This document shows, piece after piece, positions 54,684 through 63,745 of a stretch of DNA of 64,000 nucleotides (positions within the stretch are counted from its first letter, which is position 1; each line of letters starts with the position of its first letter). Below the pieces are notes generated by a model. It did no database searches. It was given only the letters and a program-made list of their open reading frames with translations, and was not told where the DNA came from. The position numbers and the translations under genes are program-made. The DNA comes from Nematopogon swammerdamellus. Its lineage: Eukaryota > Arthropoda > Insecta > Lepidoptera > Adelidae. The stretch lies in NCBI GenBank assembly GCA_946902875.1, contig OX336340.1:16383566-16447565 (forward strand), read 5' to 3'.

Positions 54684-55586
54684 TTAAAAAAGGCGAACTC
54701 TATCTTCCTTCACTCCAATCTGTTGTAAATTATTTTCAAAATAATGCATAAATTCAGAAGATCCACAAATTAAAAATTCATCATTTTGAAGTGGCCACAT
54801 AGCATTCTTAATGTCACAAATGTCCAATTTCCTATATTGAATCGGTTCTTTGTACATAATTTGAGTATTTCCATCGTTTTTACTGCTTAAAAATATTTTA
54901 TAATTAAAATTCCAATATTGCCTAAGTGAATATAATTCATTTCTCAATAAAATAGTATTCACACATTTATAACAGCATAGTAAAATTACGTTAGTGTAAT
55001 CATCTTCATTCTCAAGTATAACATTAATAATGGAGTATAACGGGGCTATTCCAGTGCCTTGTGCAATCATGCAGAGTCTTTTATATTTATTAGCGACATG
55101 AACAAAAGATCCATAAGGGCCTCTCCAGAGAACTTCTTCACCGACTAATCTTGAACACAGGTAGTTGGAAGCTAAACCTCCGGTATACTTCTTTACTATT
55201 ATTAGAAAAGTGTAATTTTTATCTTTAGTTAATTCTACGAGACGAAGCGGCGTGTACGCTTTACTAAATGCTGAATCGACATTAGTAAATTTCATAAGAA
55301 AGTGTTGTCCGGGCTTCCAATGTAATTTGCCACCGTTGCTATCGCCGGAGTGGTTGAACGCAATAATCCAGTGGTGTTCGCATATTTGATTGAGATAGGT
55401 GATTTTGAAAGCGGTATATTTTGTTTCAGAGATGAGATTGTCAGACCCCGACGTGGAAGAGTCCAGTTGACCGCTGACATATTTCTCGTATAGTTCTAGT
55501 TGCCGCCGGTACACGTCGAATACGCAGGGGTCGCAGCCACTATTGCAGCAGTCCTCTTCGTTAGGCTCCACAGGACGATTCATCAC
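54684..55586 (-). CDS. NADH-cytochrome b5 reductase-like protein (CYB5RL type)
   Basis: 300 aa, single open frame without introns. Residues 8-26 (PNEEDCCNSGCDPCVFDVY) are the Cys-rich oxidoreductase-like N-terminal motif found in CYB5R-like proteins. An FAD-binding ferredoxin-reductase fold follows: AYTPLRLVE (110-118, flavin-binding; the usual Arg before xYT/S is Lys109), GGLASNYL (136-143) and RGPYGSF (155-161). The NAD(P)H domain has AQGTGIAPLYSI (175-186, pyridine-nucleotide Gly-rich loop) and LICGSSEFM (272-280). The ending RVRLF replaces the usual VFTF-like C-terminus. It should pass electrons from NADH via FAD to cytochrome b5 or a similar acceptor; the precise acceptor of this subgroup is unknown. 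No signal or membrane anchor is seen. Length matches the family (~300-315). Two adjacent ATGs start it, and the first is given. A fresh TE insertion lies 0.4 kb upstream. Confidence 0.93.
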   Translation of the reverse strand: MMNRPVEPNEEDCCNSGCDPCVFDVYRRQLELYEKYVSGQLDSSTSGSDNLISETKYTAFKITYLNQICEHHWIIAFNHSGDSNGGKLHWKPGQHFLMKFTNVDSAFSKAYTPLRLVELTKDKNYTFLIIVKKYTGGLASNYLCSRLVGEEVLWRGPYGSFVHVANKYKRLCMIAQGTGIAPLYSIINVILENEDDYTNVILLCCYKCVNTILLRNELYSLRQYWNFNYKIFLSSKNDGNTQIMYKEPIQYRKLDICDIKNAMWPLQNDEFLICGSSEFMHYFENNLQQIGVKEDRVRLF

Positions 55587-55977
55587 CGCTTAATTTAGGT
55601 AGGTGCTTATGTGACATTTTAATTTTCTGCACTCTATGTTTTCTCCTCATCATTCTCTTTGCTAATCTATCCACTACGTTTTGATTATTTATTTATTTAT
55701 TACAGAGCACTTACACAGTAGGTACCATAACCTACTTATTTACATCAATACAATACGACTTTTGACTTTTGATTTGCTGTTTCACTTTATCGCATATTTT
55801 ATTTTATTATTTATACAATTTAACTTGTTCACTACACTACTAAAATTATTAATTTTTGCGTAGATTTCGACGTGTCTGTCCTGTCGTCATCAGTAGAAAA
55901 AAAATTAATGGCTAAAAGGTGTCGGCCTGTCAGTGTCAAATCTTTTTTTTTTTGTGGCAATTGAGTGATGCGCGCCG
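55587..55977. other. Upstream region of the CYB5R-like gene
   Basis: Candidate 5' UTR/promoter. AT-rich with TTTATTTATTTATTACAG at 55690, no TATA box at a convincing distance, and no coding. Confidence 0.35.
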
Positions 55978-55991
55978 AGATTCGAGATTAT

Positions 55992-56596
55992 TACCCGCAA
56001 AGCCTTGGTTTTTTAAAATTACGGCTAATAAAAAGGAAACCTCAGTTCTGTGCCGAATGAGAATTGGACACTGCTGCACTCCAGTGCATCTAGCCCGACT
56101 TCGTATACTTGACTCATCAATCTGCGAGTGCGGACTGGACGAAGGAACCCTAGACCATATCCTGTTTGGTTGTCCAATTACCCTCGCGGTTAATTCCCCT
56201 CCGTTATATGCCACTTTACATTTGTTTAAAGTCCCACTTCCTACTAACATACAAACGATACTGTATACTAACAATTCCCATGTTATAAAATATATATTAA
56301 AATTTATAAAATGTAATGACGTAAGACTGTAATTAATTATATATAAATATATGTATAATGTTTTAGTTATTTATTTTCATCTTCTTATTTACAACTAAGT
56401 ATGTGTCTTCCAGAATTTGTGCATGCAAACTAGTAACTTCAAATGCTTCGTTCCTTTCAACATTATTTTGTTTTATTATATTATAAAAAATAATCACAAA
56501 TTTATACCGTGCAACTCCGTCACTGGATACTGGCAGTAATAAACGAATTTCCTATTCGTTTGGTTGCCACTATTTAAAAAAAGAAGAAGAAGAAGA
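55992..56596 (+). mobile_element. 5'-truncated non-LTR retrotransposon with target duplication
   Basis: Bounded by a perfect 14-bp target duplication AGATTCGAGATTAT (55978-55991 and 56597-56610). The plus-strand frame from 55992 to 56331 is open: RMRIGHCCTPVHLARLRILD, then the zinc-like CECGLDEGTLDHILFGC and IKYILKFIKCNDVRL, stop. This is the post-RNase-H C-terminus of an I/Jockey/R1-type ORF2. A ~250-bp 3' UTR ends in an (AAG)n tail. All upstream domains are absent. The open frame and exact duplication show a recent insertion. Confidence 0.88.
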
Positions 56597-56744
56597 AGAT
56601 TCGAGATTATAATATACAATTTTTTTAATAAAAATTACCAGCTCTGGATGCGCCTTCGATAATAAATAATAATACACGGTATTATATTCTTTGAATATAC
56701 GTGACTTCTTCATTTCTAAAGCCGCGTCTCCTGCGAATGTGTTA

Positions 56745-56871
56745 AGCTGGCTCTACACGTTGGCCAAAGCGCTTGCCAATGCTTTGGCAGGCAGCAGCTC
56801 CACTTCAATGTTGGCCAATTCTCATTGGCAAACGCTTTGGCGAAAGTATTGGCCAACGAATAGAGTCGGCT
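56745..56871. mobile_element. PIF/Harbinger-type MITE with TTA duplication
   Basis: 127 bp. TIRs AGCTGGCTCTACACGTTGGC and the near-complement GCCAACGAATAGAGTCGGCT. TTA is duplicated at 56742-56744 and 56872-56874. No coding. Confidence 0.8.
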
Positions 56872-57287
56872 TTATAGTACCTACGTTGAGTTGACTCATC
56901 AATCAAAGAATATATAGGTACTACTCAGATTTTGACTCCTCTCATGCATGGGGCATGGCTGTGTTTAGGTAGTTACCTAGTATGTATGTACGTAGTTGCG
57001 TTGTTGAGTTGATAAATGGAAGATGGCGCATGAACAAGTTTGTTTGCCGCGTCCGTCGCGTCGTCGTCGTAAAATTAAGTTAGGTTAGGGTTAATATCTT
57101 CTTTATATTAACCCTGGTTATTTTTTTTTAACCTCCAAAACATCACAGCTGATATATACGGTGCGCCACCTGAAAGCCATTGTCGTGCCTGCTGTTCCTG
57201 CGATCCTGCGGAACCACTCTTTGAAGCAGTGGCGGCTTTGACCAATAAATTTTAGTGAGGCGACTAAAAATCCACCTACATAGCTTA

Positions 57288-57513
57288 GACCTGAAGTTTG
57301 AGTACCAACACGATGGGTCTAGCACCAGTGGTTCTCGAGTTATGACCGAAACAAACGTTCGTGTGACAGATAGATAGATCTCACCGAGACCTGAAGTTTG
57401 AGTACCGACACGATGGGTCTAGCACCAGTGGTTCTCGAGTTATGACCAAAACAAAAGTTCACGTGACAGATGGATAGATCTCACCGAGACCTGAAGTTTG
57501 AGTACCAACACGT
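57288..57513. repeat. Tandem repeat, 100-bp unit, 2.3 copies
   Basis: Copies start at 57288, 57388 and 57488 with GACCTGAAGTTTGAGTACC. The third is cut at CAACACG. Confidence 0.9.
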
Positions 57514-58858
57514 TCGCAGTTCGCGCGCGCCCAGTTGCAGTCGAACTTCGCCGAGCGCGCGCTCCCCTGCCCGCACTACACCCCGCAGCGGACTTCATTC
57601 GTTCTCGTACTCGTGTGCCCATACGGTTATATATATTTAATAAAGGAGCGCAGCGACGTAATACAAACTCTTTGATATTCCTATGATAGAATTTTGCACA
57701 TAATTTGAAAAGGTGCCAGGAGAGCAGCCGAGAGAGGCCGTGGGAGCTGTGTGCGCGGGAAGAAATATTATGTGACATGTTATGTTATTTACAGAGACTC
57801 TTACGTATCTACCGATTGTGCCCTGGTACTTCAACATCAATCGGACCACAAAATCGTTACCTTTTTGGTAGGGTTGGCCGTGGTGGGGAGCTGTGCGCGG
57901 GAAAAAATATTGTATGACATGTTATGTTATTTACTGAGACTCTTATCTACCGATTGTTCCCTGGTACTTCATGAGCTTCATGAGCGCTCGCCGCTCGTCT
58001 AGGCGAGCGCAGCGACGACGTAATCGTTCTTATGCCTGGTTGACACGATGCGAGTTCACGCACGAGAAATGCTTCTCGAACGCATTCACGCAACGTGTAG
58101 ACAGTTCTCGCAAGCTGGCATGCGTGCACGAACGCAGCGTCGTTCGCGCGCGAACGAGTTCATGCATGTTTATTAGTTGGCGTTCGAGAGAAGCGTCTCG
58201 CACGAAGTTTGTTGGTGCAAAAAAGTTTTCTTAGTGGTTTTTGGTTGTTTACGGCACCATGACAAAGTGGACTGATGTGCAAATGATTGAGTATCTTTAT
58301 ACAGGTGTCCCAGAAACCGACGATAATCCTTTAACAGGAGATAGGGCTGCTAATTACCTCTCAGAATATCTAATTTTAGGTTTAGTAAAAATGGCTTAGT
58401 TTTTGAGATATTGTCATTTTTGTAAAAATCAAAAATTTCCTCCCTCAGCTCATTTTTTAAAATGCCATAAGTACAAATGAAAGATTTTCTTAAATCTAGT
58501 TTTTGTCAAATATTCCTGAAAAGTAAGGCTTTTACACGGTATAATTTATTTTTTCATGTTTAATCCTGCTTAGCTGAAAAACGACTTAAGAGCCACATGT
58601 TAAATTTTTTTCAGCCTCATCCCTTGAATTTGGCCCTTCGCGGTGAAAAACAAAATTACTACACTAAAGTGGCATTATACAACAAAAATACGCCCATATA
58701 ATGTAGTTTTTAAAATGGTACATCACTTACCGATTTGCCCAATAATCTATGAGATATTGTTATTTAACTTCAAAAGGACCTCGGAATTTGATAACTGTTC
58801 TACCAACTACGAATTGGAATAAAATAAACACTTGAAGTAATTGGTCCTTATTAACCTG

Positions 58859-59730
58859 TTAATGTAGATGTTCAAATTGTTTACCACCTGCACGAATGCT
58901 AGCTCGACATCTTCTCACAAATACCCGGTTGATGCGTCGAGCAAGTACTCGATGCAAGCAGATACGTCCACCTGAGCAAAGAGACAAACTCAAACTCTCA
59001 AAATACACACTCTTTGCACCTGAGCTACGGCCGTAATTCTTTCTTTGAGCTCTATCAAGTTTTCCACCGGTTTCCCGTAAACTTTTTCTTTTAAATAGCC
59101 CCAATGATAAAAATCTAACGGATTTAAATCTGGTGATCTAGACGTAGCTCAAGTGGCAGTGGGCTGGGCACATTAGCCGAAGAGACGATGACCGTTGGAG
59201 TAACCGTGTCCTACAATGGCGGCCGTGGACAGGAAAACGGAGTGTGGGAAGACCACCCGGCAGGTCGGACGACGACATCAAGTACGTCGGCGGAAAGCAG
59301 TGGTTCCGTACCGCTGAAGACCGGGAGGACTGGAAGAAAATTGGAGAGGCGTATGTCCAGCAGTGGACGCTTACACGCTGACTGACTGACTGGCTGATCT
59401 AGACGTCCGATCCATCTGTGGGGATATGCTTGGTCTAAAAAATTACGCACTTCTCTAGCGTAATGGGCTGGGCAGCCATCATTTTGCAACCACATCTCCC
59501 TCCGTATGGCCAATGGTACATCTTCTAGAAGGCTATAAGGATTTGAATCGGTTAGATTTTTATCATTGGGGCTATTTAAAAGAAAAAAGTTTACGGGAAA
59601 CCGGTGGAAAACTTGATAGAGCTCAAAGAAAGAATTACGGCAGTAGCTCAGGTGGACGTATCTGCACTTGCATCGAGTACTTGCTCGACGCATCAACCGG
59701 GTATTTGTGAGAAGATGTCGAGCTAGCATT
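58859..59730 (-). pseudogene. mariner-type transposase C-terminal half, disrupted
   Basis: Minus strand, 5' to 3': LLEDVPLAIRREMWLQNDGC, PAHYAREVRNFLDQAYPHRW (second catalytic Asp in QNDGCPAH). Then the RTE insertion, then SPDLNPLDFYHWGYLKEK (third Asp) and the tail RRCRASIRAGGKQFEHLH. A frame change (KSLRETGG) follows GYLKEK. A duplicated C-terminal part lies in the right arm on the plus strand (59540-59765: DLNRLDFYHWGYLKEKSLRE). The N-terminal domain and first Asp are missing. Confidence 0.78.
59146..59394 (+). mobile_element. RTE-like 3' fragment with 12-bp target duplication
   Basis: Flanked by perfect TGATCTAGACGT repeats (59134-59145, 59395-59406). It reads GTGGGAAGACCACCCGGCAG ... 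AGGCGTATGTCCAGCAGTGG and ends in CTGACTGACTGGC, the (ACTG)n tail of the family. The target is mariner transposase sequence, so it is younger than that element. Confidence 0.88.
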
Positions 59731-60382
59731 CGTGCAGGTGGTAAACAATTTGAACATCTACTTTAACAGGTTATTAAGGACCAATTACTTCAAGTGTTTA
59801 TTTTATTCCAATTCGTAGTTGGTAGAACAGTTATCAAATTCCGGGGTCCTTTTGAAGTTAAATAACAATACCTCATAAATTATTGGGCAAATCGGTAAGT
59901 GATGGACCATTTTAAAAACTACATTAGATGGGCGTATTTTTGTTGCATAATGCCACTTTAGTGTAGTAATTTTTTTTTTCACCGTGAAGGGCCAAAATCA
60001 AGGGATGAGGCTGAAAAAAATTTTACATGTGGCTCTTAAGTCGTTTTTCAACTAAGCAGAATTAAACATGAAAAAATAAATTATACCGTGTGAAAGCCTT
60101 GCCTTTCAGAAATATTTGACAAAAACTAGATTTAAGAAAATCTTGCATTTGTACTTGTGGCATTTAAAAAAATGAGCTGAGGGAGAAAATTTTGGATTTT
60201 TACAAAAATTACAATATCTCAAAAACTAAGCCATTTTTACTAAACCTAAAATTAGATATTCTGAGAGGTAATTAGCAGCCCTATCAGCTGTCAAAGGATT
60301 ATCGTCGGTTTCTGGGACACCCTGTATAATATACTTATCCATTTCCTTATCCACCTCGTTATCCACATATATCTCAGACGAC

Positions 60383-61099
60383 TCCCTTCTTATATTACTA
60401 GGTGGTAGGGTTTAACCCGCCCGGGTTGGTACCACCGCACTGAATGAAAGGTCAGTCAAAACGGCTACCTATGTAAATAGTTTGTATTTTCCGTCCAGTT
60501 CAGTGTAGCCGACACGACCGAAGGGAAGCACTGACATGGCACCTAGTTCACCAATGTGTTATGGGCTGACATCACGGATGTTGTAGGTCTATGTAAATAG
60601 TTTGTCTTTTCCATCCAGTTCAGTGTAGCCGACACGAACGAAGGGAAGCACTGACATGGCACCTAGTTCACCAATGTGCTATGGGCTGACATCACGGATG
60701 TTGTAGGTCTATGTAAATAGTTTGTATTTTTCGTCCAGTACAGTGTAGCCGACACGACCGAAGGGAAGCACTATCATGGCACCTAGTTCACCAATGTGTT
60801 ATGGGCTGACATCACGGATGTTGTAGGTCTATGTAAATAGTTTGTATATTCCGTCCAGTTCAGTGTAGCCGACACGACCGAAGGGAAGCACTGTCATGGC
60901 ACCTAGTTAACCAATGTGTTATGGGCTGACATCACGGATGTTGTAGGTTTATGTAAATAGTTTGTATTTTCCGTCCAGTTCAGTGTAGCCGACACGACCG
61001 AAGGGAAGCACTGACATGGCACCTAGTTCACCAATGTGTTATGGGCTGACATCACGAATGTTGTAGGTGATGTAGCCAACCGTGTCAGTTTCTATAAAA
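60383..61099 (+). repeat. SINE whose body is amplified as 5 x 120-bp tandem repeats
   Basis: After the SINE body start (CTTCTTATATTACTAGGTGG, 60383), a unit of exactly 120 bp (CTATGTAAATAGTTTGTATT ... CACGGATGTTGTAGGT) repeats with starts at about 60469, 60589, 60709, 60829 and 60949. The last unit runs on into the normal SINE tail GTGTCAGTTTCTATAAAA. Units differ at only a few bases each. Confidence 0.92.
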
Positions 61100-61576
61100 A
61101 AAAAGATCTTTTCTGTTTTTTCTTCTTTATTTTGTTTCTTATCAAACGCCGTGTTATAATAAACGCTAAAATTGTGCCAATACACGCCAAACCTTCGTCT
61201 ACAGACTCCATTTTTGCAACTGTCAAAACAGAGAAACACAGACGAGCTCGAACGAGATGTGGAATAGTGTAAACAGTTTCACGAACGCTTCACGAATGCG
61301 AGTTTTCTCGTTCGAGAAGGCGGCATGCTTCTCGTGCGTGAAACCTCGCATCGTGTCAACGTACCAGCAGCAGGATTTATTAGCGCCTCAATTGCTAGGT
61401 ACATGCCACGAATTCAAAGCGATATGAGCCGGATGTGTCCGGCGTCTCACCAACTGTGCACAATTTCATGCAATGTTTTTTCCCGCGCGTGCGGCTCCTT
61501 GTCATAGCTGTGTCCCTGGTACTTTTTCAAATTATGCGCTGTGCTGTATGACATGTTATGTTATTTACTGAGACTC

Positions 61577-62795
61577 TGCCTCATCCACACGTTTGGCAAA
61601 CCTCCAAATCAAACCACAAATCCAAACGTGTGGAGAGGCGTTTGTGTTGGTTTGGCATGGTTTGCCACCGATCCGGTCGAGTGTCGGTTTTTTGACACAA
61701 ACCAAAGGAGTTTGCGGCAAACCACGGCACGCGTTTGCGATCCGTCCACACGTTTGCCAAACGCATTAGTATCGCATGCGCACTGGAGGGAGGTGGACGT
61801 ATAGACGCGCGTGCATAATTGCGATTGTTTTAACTCTTTTCAGTGATTGATAGTGTTCGTTTTAAAGTAAAAATGAGTAACTGGACCAACGAAGATGTTC
61901 TATTTTACCTAGAATTTTATCAAGCATAGCCTTGTATTTGGGATCCCACTAACAAAGATCACAAAGAAAAGATAAAAAAGGTTGCAGACGCATGGACTCG
62001 CCTGGGGAAAGTCCTAAATAAGCCAATTGAGGAAATAAAAAAAAAGAAAGAAAACCTTATGGTCACATTCCGTAAATATTTAAACAAGAAACAAGATTCA
62101 ATTCGTTCAGGCTTCATTTTGTTTATTTTTGCAATATAAATAGGTTAAAGCCGAACGTTATTGCCGACACTAGCTCGACGTCCATCACGTTTGCCTTTCC
62201 AAAATACACCAACGCACTTCACAAACCATCGCAAACGTGGGGATAGCGACGTTTGGTTTGTGGTTTGTGGTCTGTGATTTGTGGTGACGTGATGGACGTC
62301 GAGCTAGTGTCGGCAATAACGTTCGGCTTAACCTATTTATATTGCAAAAATAAACAAAATGAAGCCAGAAAAACTGAAAGGAAACGAAAAGTTCGTCAAA
62401 GAAGATGGTGGATGAAATACATAGAAACCGTGATAACATTCTATTATATTATGAGAATGTTGTCTAGGAAAAATAGAACATCTTCGTTGGTCCAGTTGCT
62501 CATTTTTACTTTAAAACGAACACTATCACTGAAAAGAGTTAAAACAATCGCAATTATGCACGCGCGTCTATACGTCCACCTCCCTCCAGTGCGCAAGCGA
62601 TACTAATGCGTTTGGCAAACGTGTGAACAGATCGCAAACGCGTGCCGTGGTTTGCCGCAAACTCCTTTGGTTTGTGTCAAAAAACCGACACTCGACCGGA
62701 TCGGTGGCAAACTATGCCAAACCAACACAAACGCCTCTCCACACGTTTGGATTTGTGGTTTGATTTGGAGGTTTGCCAAACGTGTGGATGAGGCA
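61577..62795. mobile_element. Palindromic PIF/Harbinger-like element
   Basis: Outer ends TGCCTCATCCACACGTTTGG (61577) and CCAAACGTGTGGATGAGGCA (ending 62795). TTA follows on the right (62796-62798); on the left TTA is lost, as shown by the intact sister sequence GACTCTTATCTACC near 57930-57955. Arms of ~340 bp (61577-61919 and 62461-62795) and a second inner pair (62113-62196 and 62283-62366) are inverse copies. Single-copy centres hold a MADF remnant (left) and an RQRRWW-containing transposase start (right, about 62370-62430). Confidence 0.78.
61873..62140 (+). pseudogene. MADF-domain protein of PIF/Harbinger element, with in-frame stop
   Basis: The ATG at 61873 reads MSNWTNEDVLFYLEFYQA, TAG at 61927, then in the same frame PCIWDPTNKDHKEKIKKVAD, AWTRLGKVLNKPIEEIKKKK and NLMVTFRKYLNKK. 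The spacing of W, FLELY-like text, the CIWDP turn, AW..L and the KK..L..F helix is that of a MADF (Myb/SANT-like) DNA-binding domain, the second protein of many PIF/Harbinger elements. One nonsense codon separates it from an intact domain. Confidence 0.75.
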
Positions 62796-63545
62796 TTATC
62801 TACCGATTATACCCTGGTACTTCAAGGGAACACAGAGCGCTCGCCGCCCGTCTAGGCGAGCGCAGCGACGACGCGACGTAATCGTTCATGCAGCAGGATT
62901 TATCAGCGCCTCAATTGCTAGGTAAATGCAACGAATTCAAGGTCAAACTTTGGTCTCTACGAGGTGAAGCGATATGAGCCGGATGTGTCCGGCGTCTCAC
63001 CAACTGTGCACAATGTCATGCAATGTTTTTTCCCGCGCGTGCGGCTCCTTGTCATGGCTGTGTCCCTGGTACTTTTTCAAATTATGCGCTGTGCTGTATG
63101 GTGCTGTCGGCATTTGCGCCAACACACGCGCGTGGACAAGTACATGTGTATTGTATGCACTAACACATCTTTGGCGCAGAGCTGAAGTATTTCGTTCGTC
63201 GCCTCTAAGGACCCCTCTCGCACCACCTCCCCGCGCCGCACCGCCGGCTCGCCTCCGCGCCGCCGTGCGCCGTTCGCTTTTTTGGTCTATAATGTTCTCT
63301 GATCAGTTTGGATGGACTTTTTTTAAATTTTCTTTCATGGTATTTTGAAATTTTTTTTTTCTTTACCTTCAAGATAATTAAGTGAGGCGGTGCTTCACTT
63401 GCTTCACCTGGATAACCGCCACTGCTTTGAAGTGATAAATAAATGATGTTTTGGTGGTTTAAAAACAAACCTGGGTTAATATATAGAAGATATTAACCCT
63501 AACCTAATTTTGAGGCGGTGCATGTCGTTTTTGTTACGTTTGTAT

Positions 63546-63745
63546 TTCCGAAAATAAATCTTTTAGGTGGTTATAAAAAAAACTAAACACCCTAAAAAAA
63601 TTTAAACAACCTAACATTGCTTAAAAAAGAAAAAAAACAAAAAGATTTTGTGGGATTCGAACCCATGGTCCAAAAAATGCAAACCCTACACGCTTACCAC
63701 TGAGCTAACAAGTTACTTAACCGACCAAATGAATATCGGCTTCTA
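63546..63745 (-). mobile_element. tRNA-derived SINE (second family)
   Basis: Minus strand: TTAGCTCAGTGGTAAGCG (box A) and CATGGGTTCGAATCCCAC (box B), a T/A-rich middle, and the end AGATTTATTTTCGGAAATAC. Most complete copy of this family here. Confidence 0.8.

Larger units (their letters stand above)
58302..60324. mobile_element. Palindromic mariner-type element with RTE insertion
   Basis: TIRs CAGGTGTCCCAGAAACCGAC and GTCGGTTTCTGGGACACCCTG lie at the expected TA duplication (58300-58301, 60325-60326). The left arm (58302-~59110) and right arm (~59540-60324) are inverse copies of the 3' part of the element, so both ends carry the transposase C-terminus pointing outward. The centre (59111-59540) is single-copy minus-strand transposase plus the RTE at 59146-59394. 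Arms are diverged by a few percent and share a premature-stop history. Confidence 0.85.
58033..61369 (+). mobile_element. PIF/Harbinger-like element interrupted by a mariner and a SINE array
   Basis: Left end TGCCTGGTTGACACGATGCG (58033) after TTA, right end CGCATCGTGTCAACGTACCA near 61369: long inverted similarity including GCACGAGAA(A)GCATTCTCG-like text. At 58259 an ATG opens MTKWTDVQMIEYLY, the start of a MADF/Myb-like second protein of PIF/Harbinger elements, cut at codon 15 by the mariner insertion (58302). The remainder after the insertions is not recognisable. A right-hand TTA is not preserved. Confidence 0.5.
57227..63424. mobile_element. hAT element, 6.2 kb, filled with other transposons
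   Basis: Ends CAGTGGCGGCTTTGACC (57227) and AACCGCCACTG (ending 63424) are flanked by the perfect 8-bp repeat CTTTGAAG (57219-57226 and 63425-63432). The repeat fits the hAT consensus nTnnnnAn. No hAT transposase is readable. Its own DNA includes a 100-bp tandem (57288-57513) and a duplicated unit (GCTCGCCG(C)TCGTCTAGGCGAG ... CAGCAGGATTTAT ... TCCCTGGTACTTTTTC) seen at about 57980-58030 plus 61366-61540 and again at 62830-63090. Harbinger, mariner, RTE and SINE insertions make up most of the rest. Confidence 0.85.

Noticed and set aside
57071..57120. Telomere-like TTAGG repeats (TTAGGTTAGGG)
   Set aside because: Only about two units, recurring as part of an interspersed repeat at five places; not a telomeric array.
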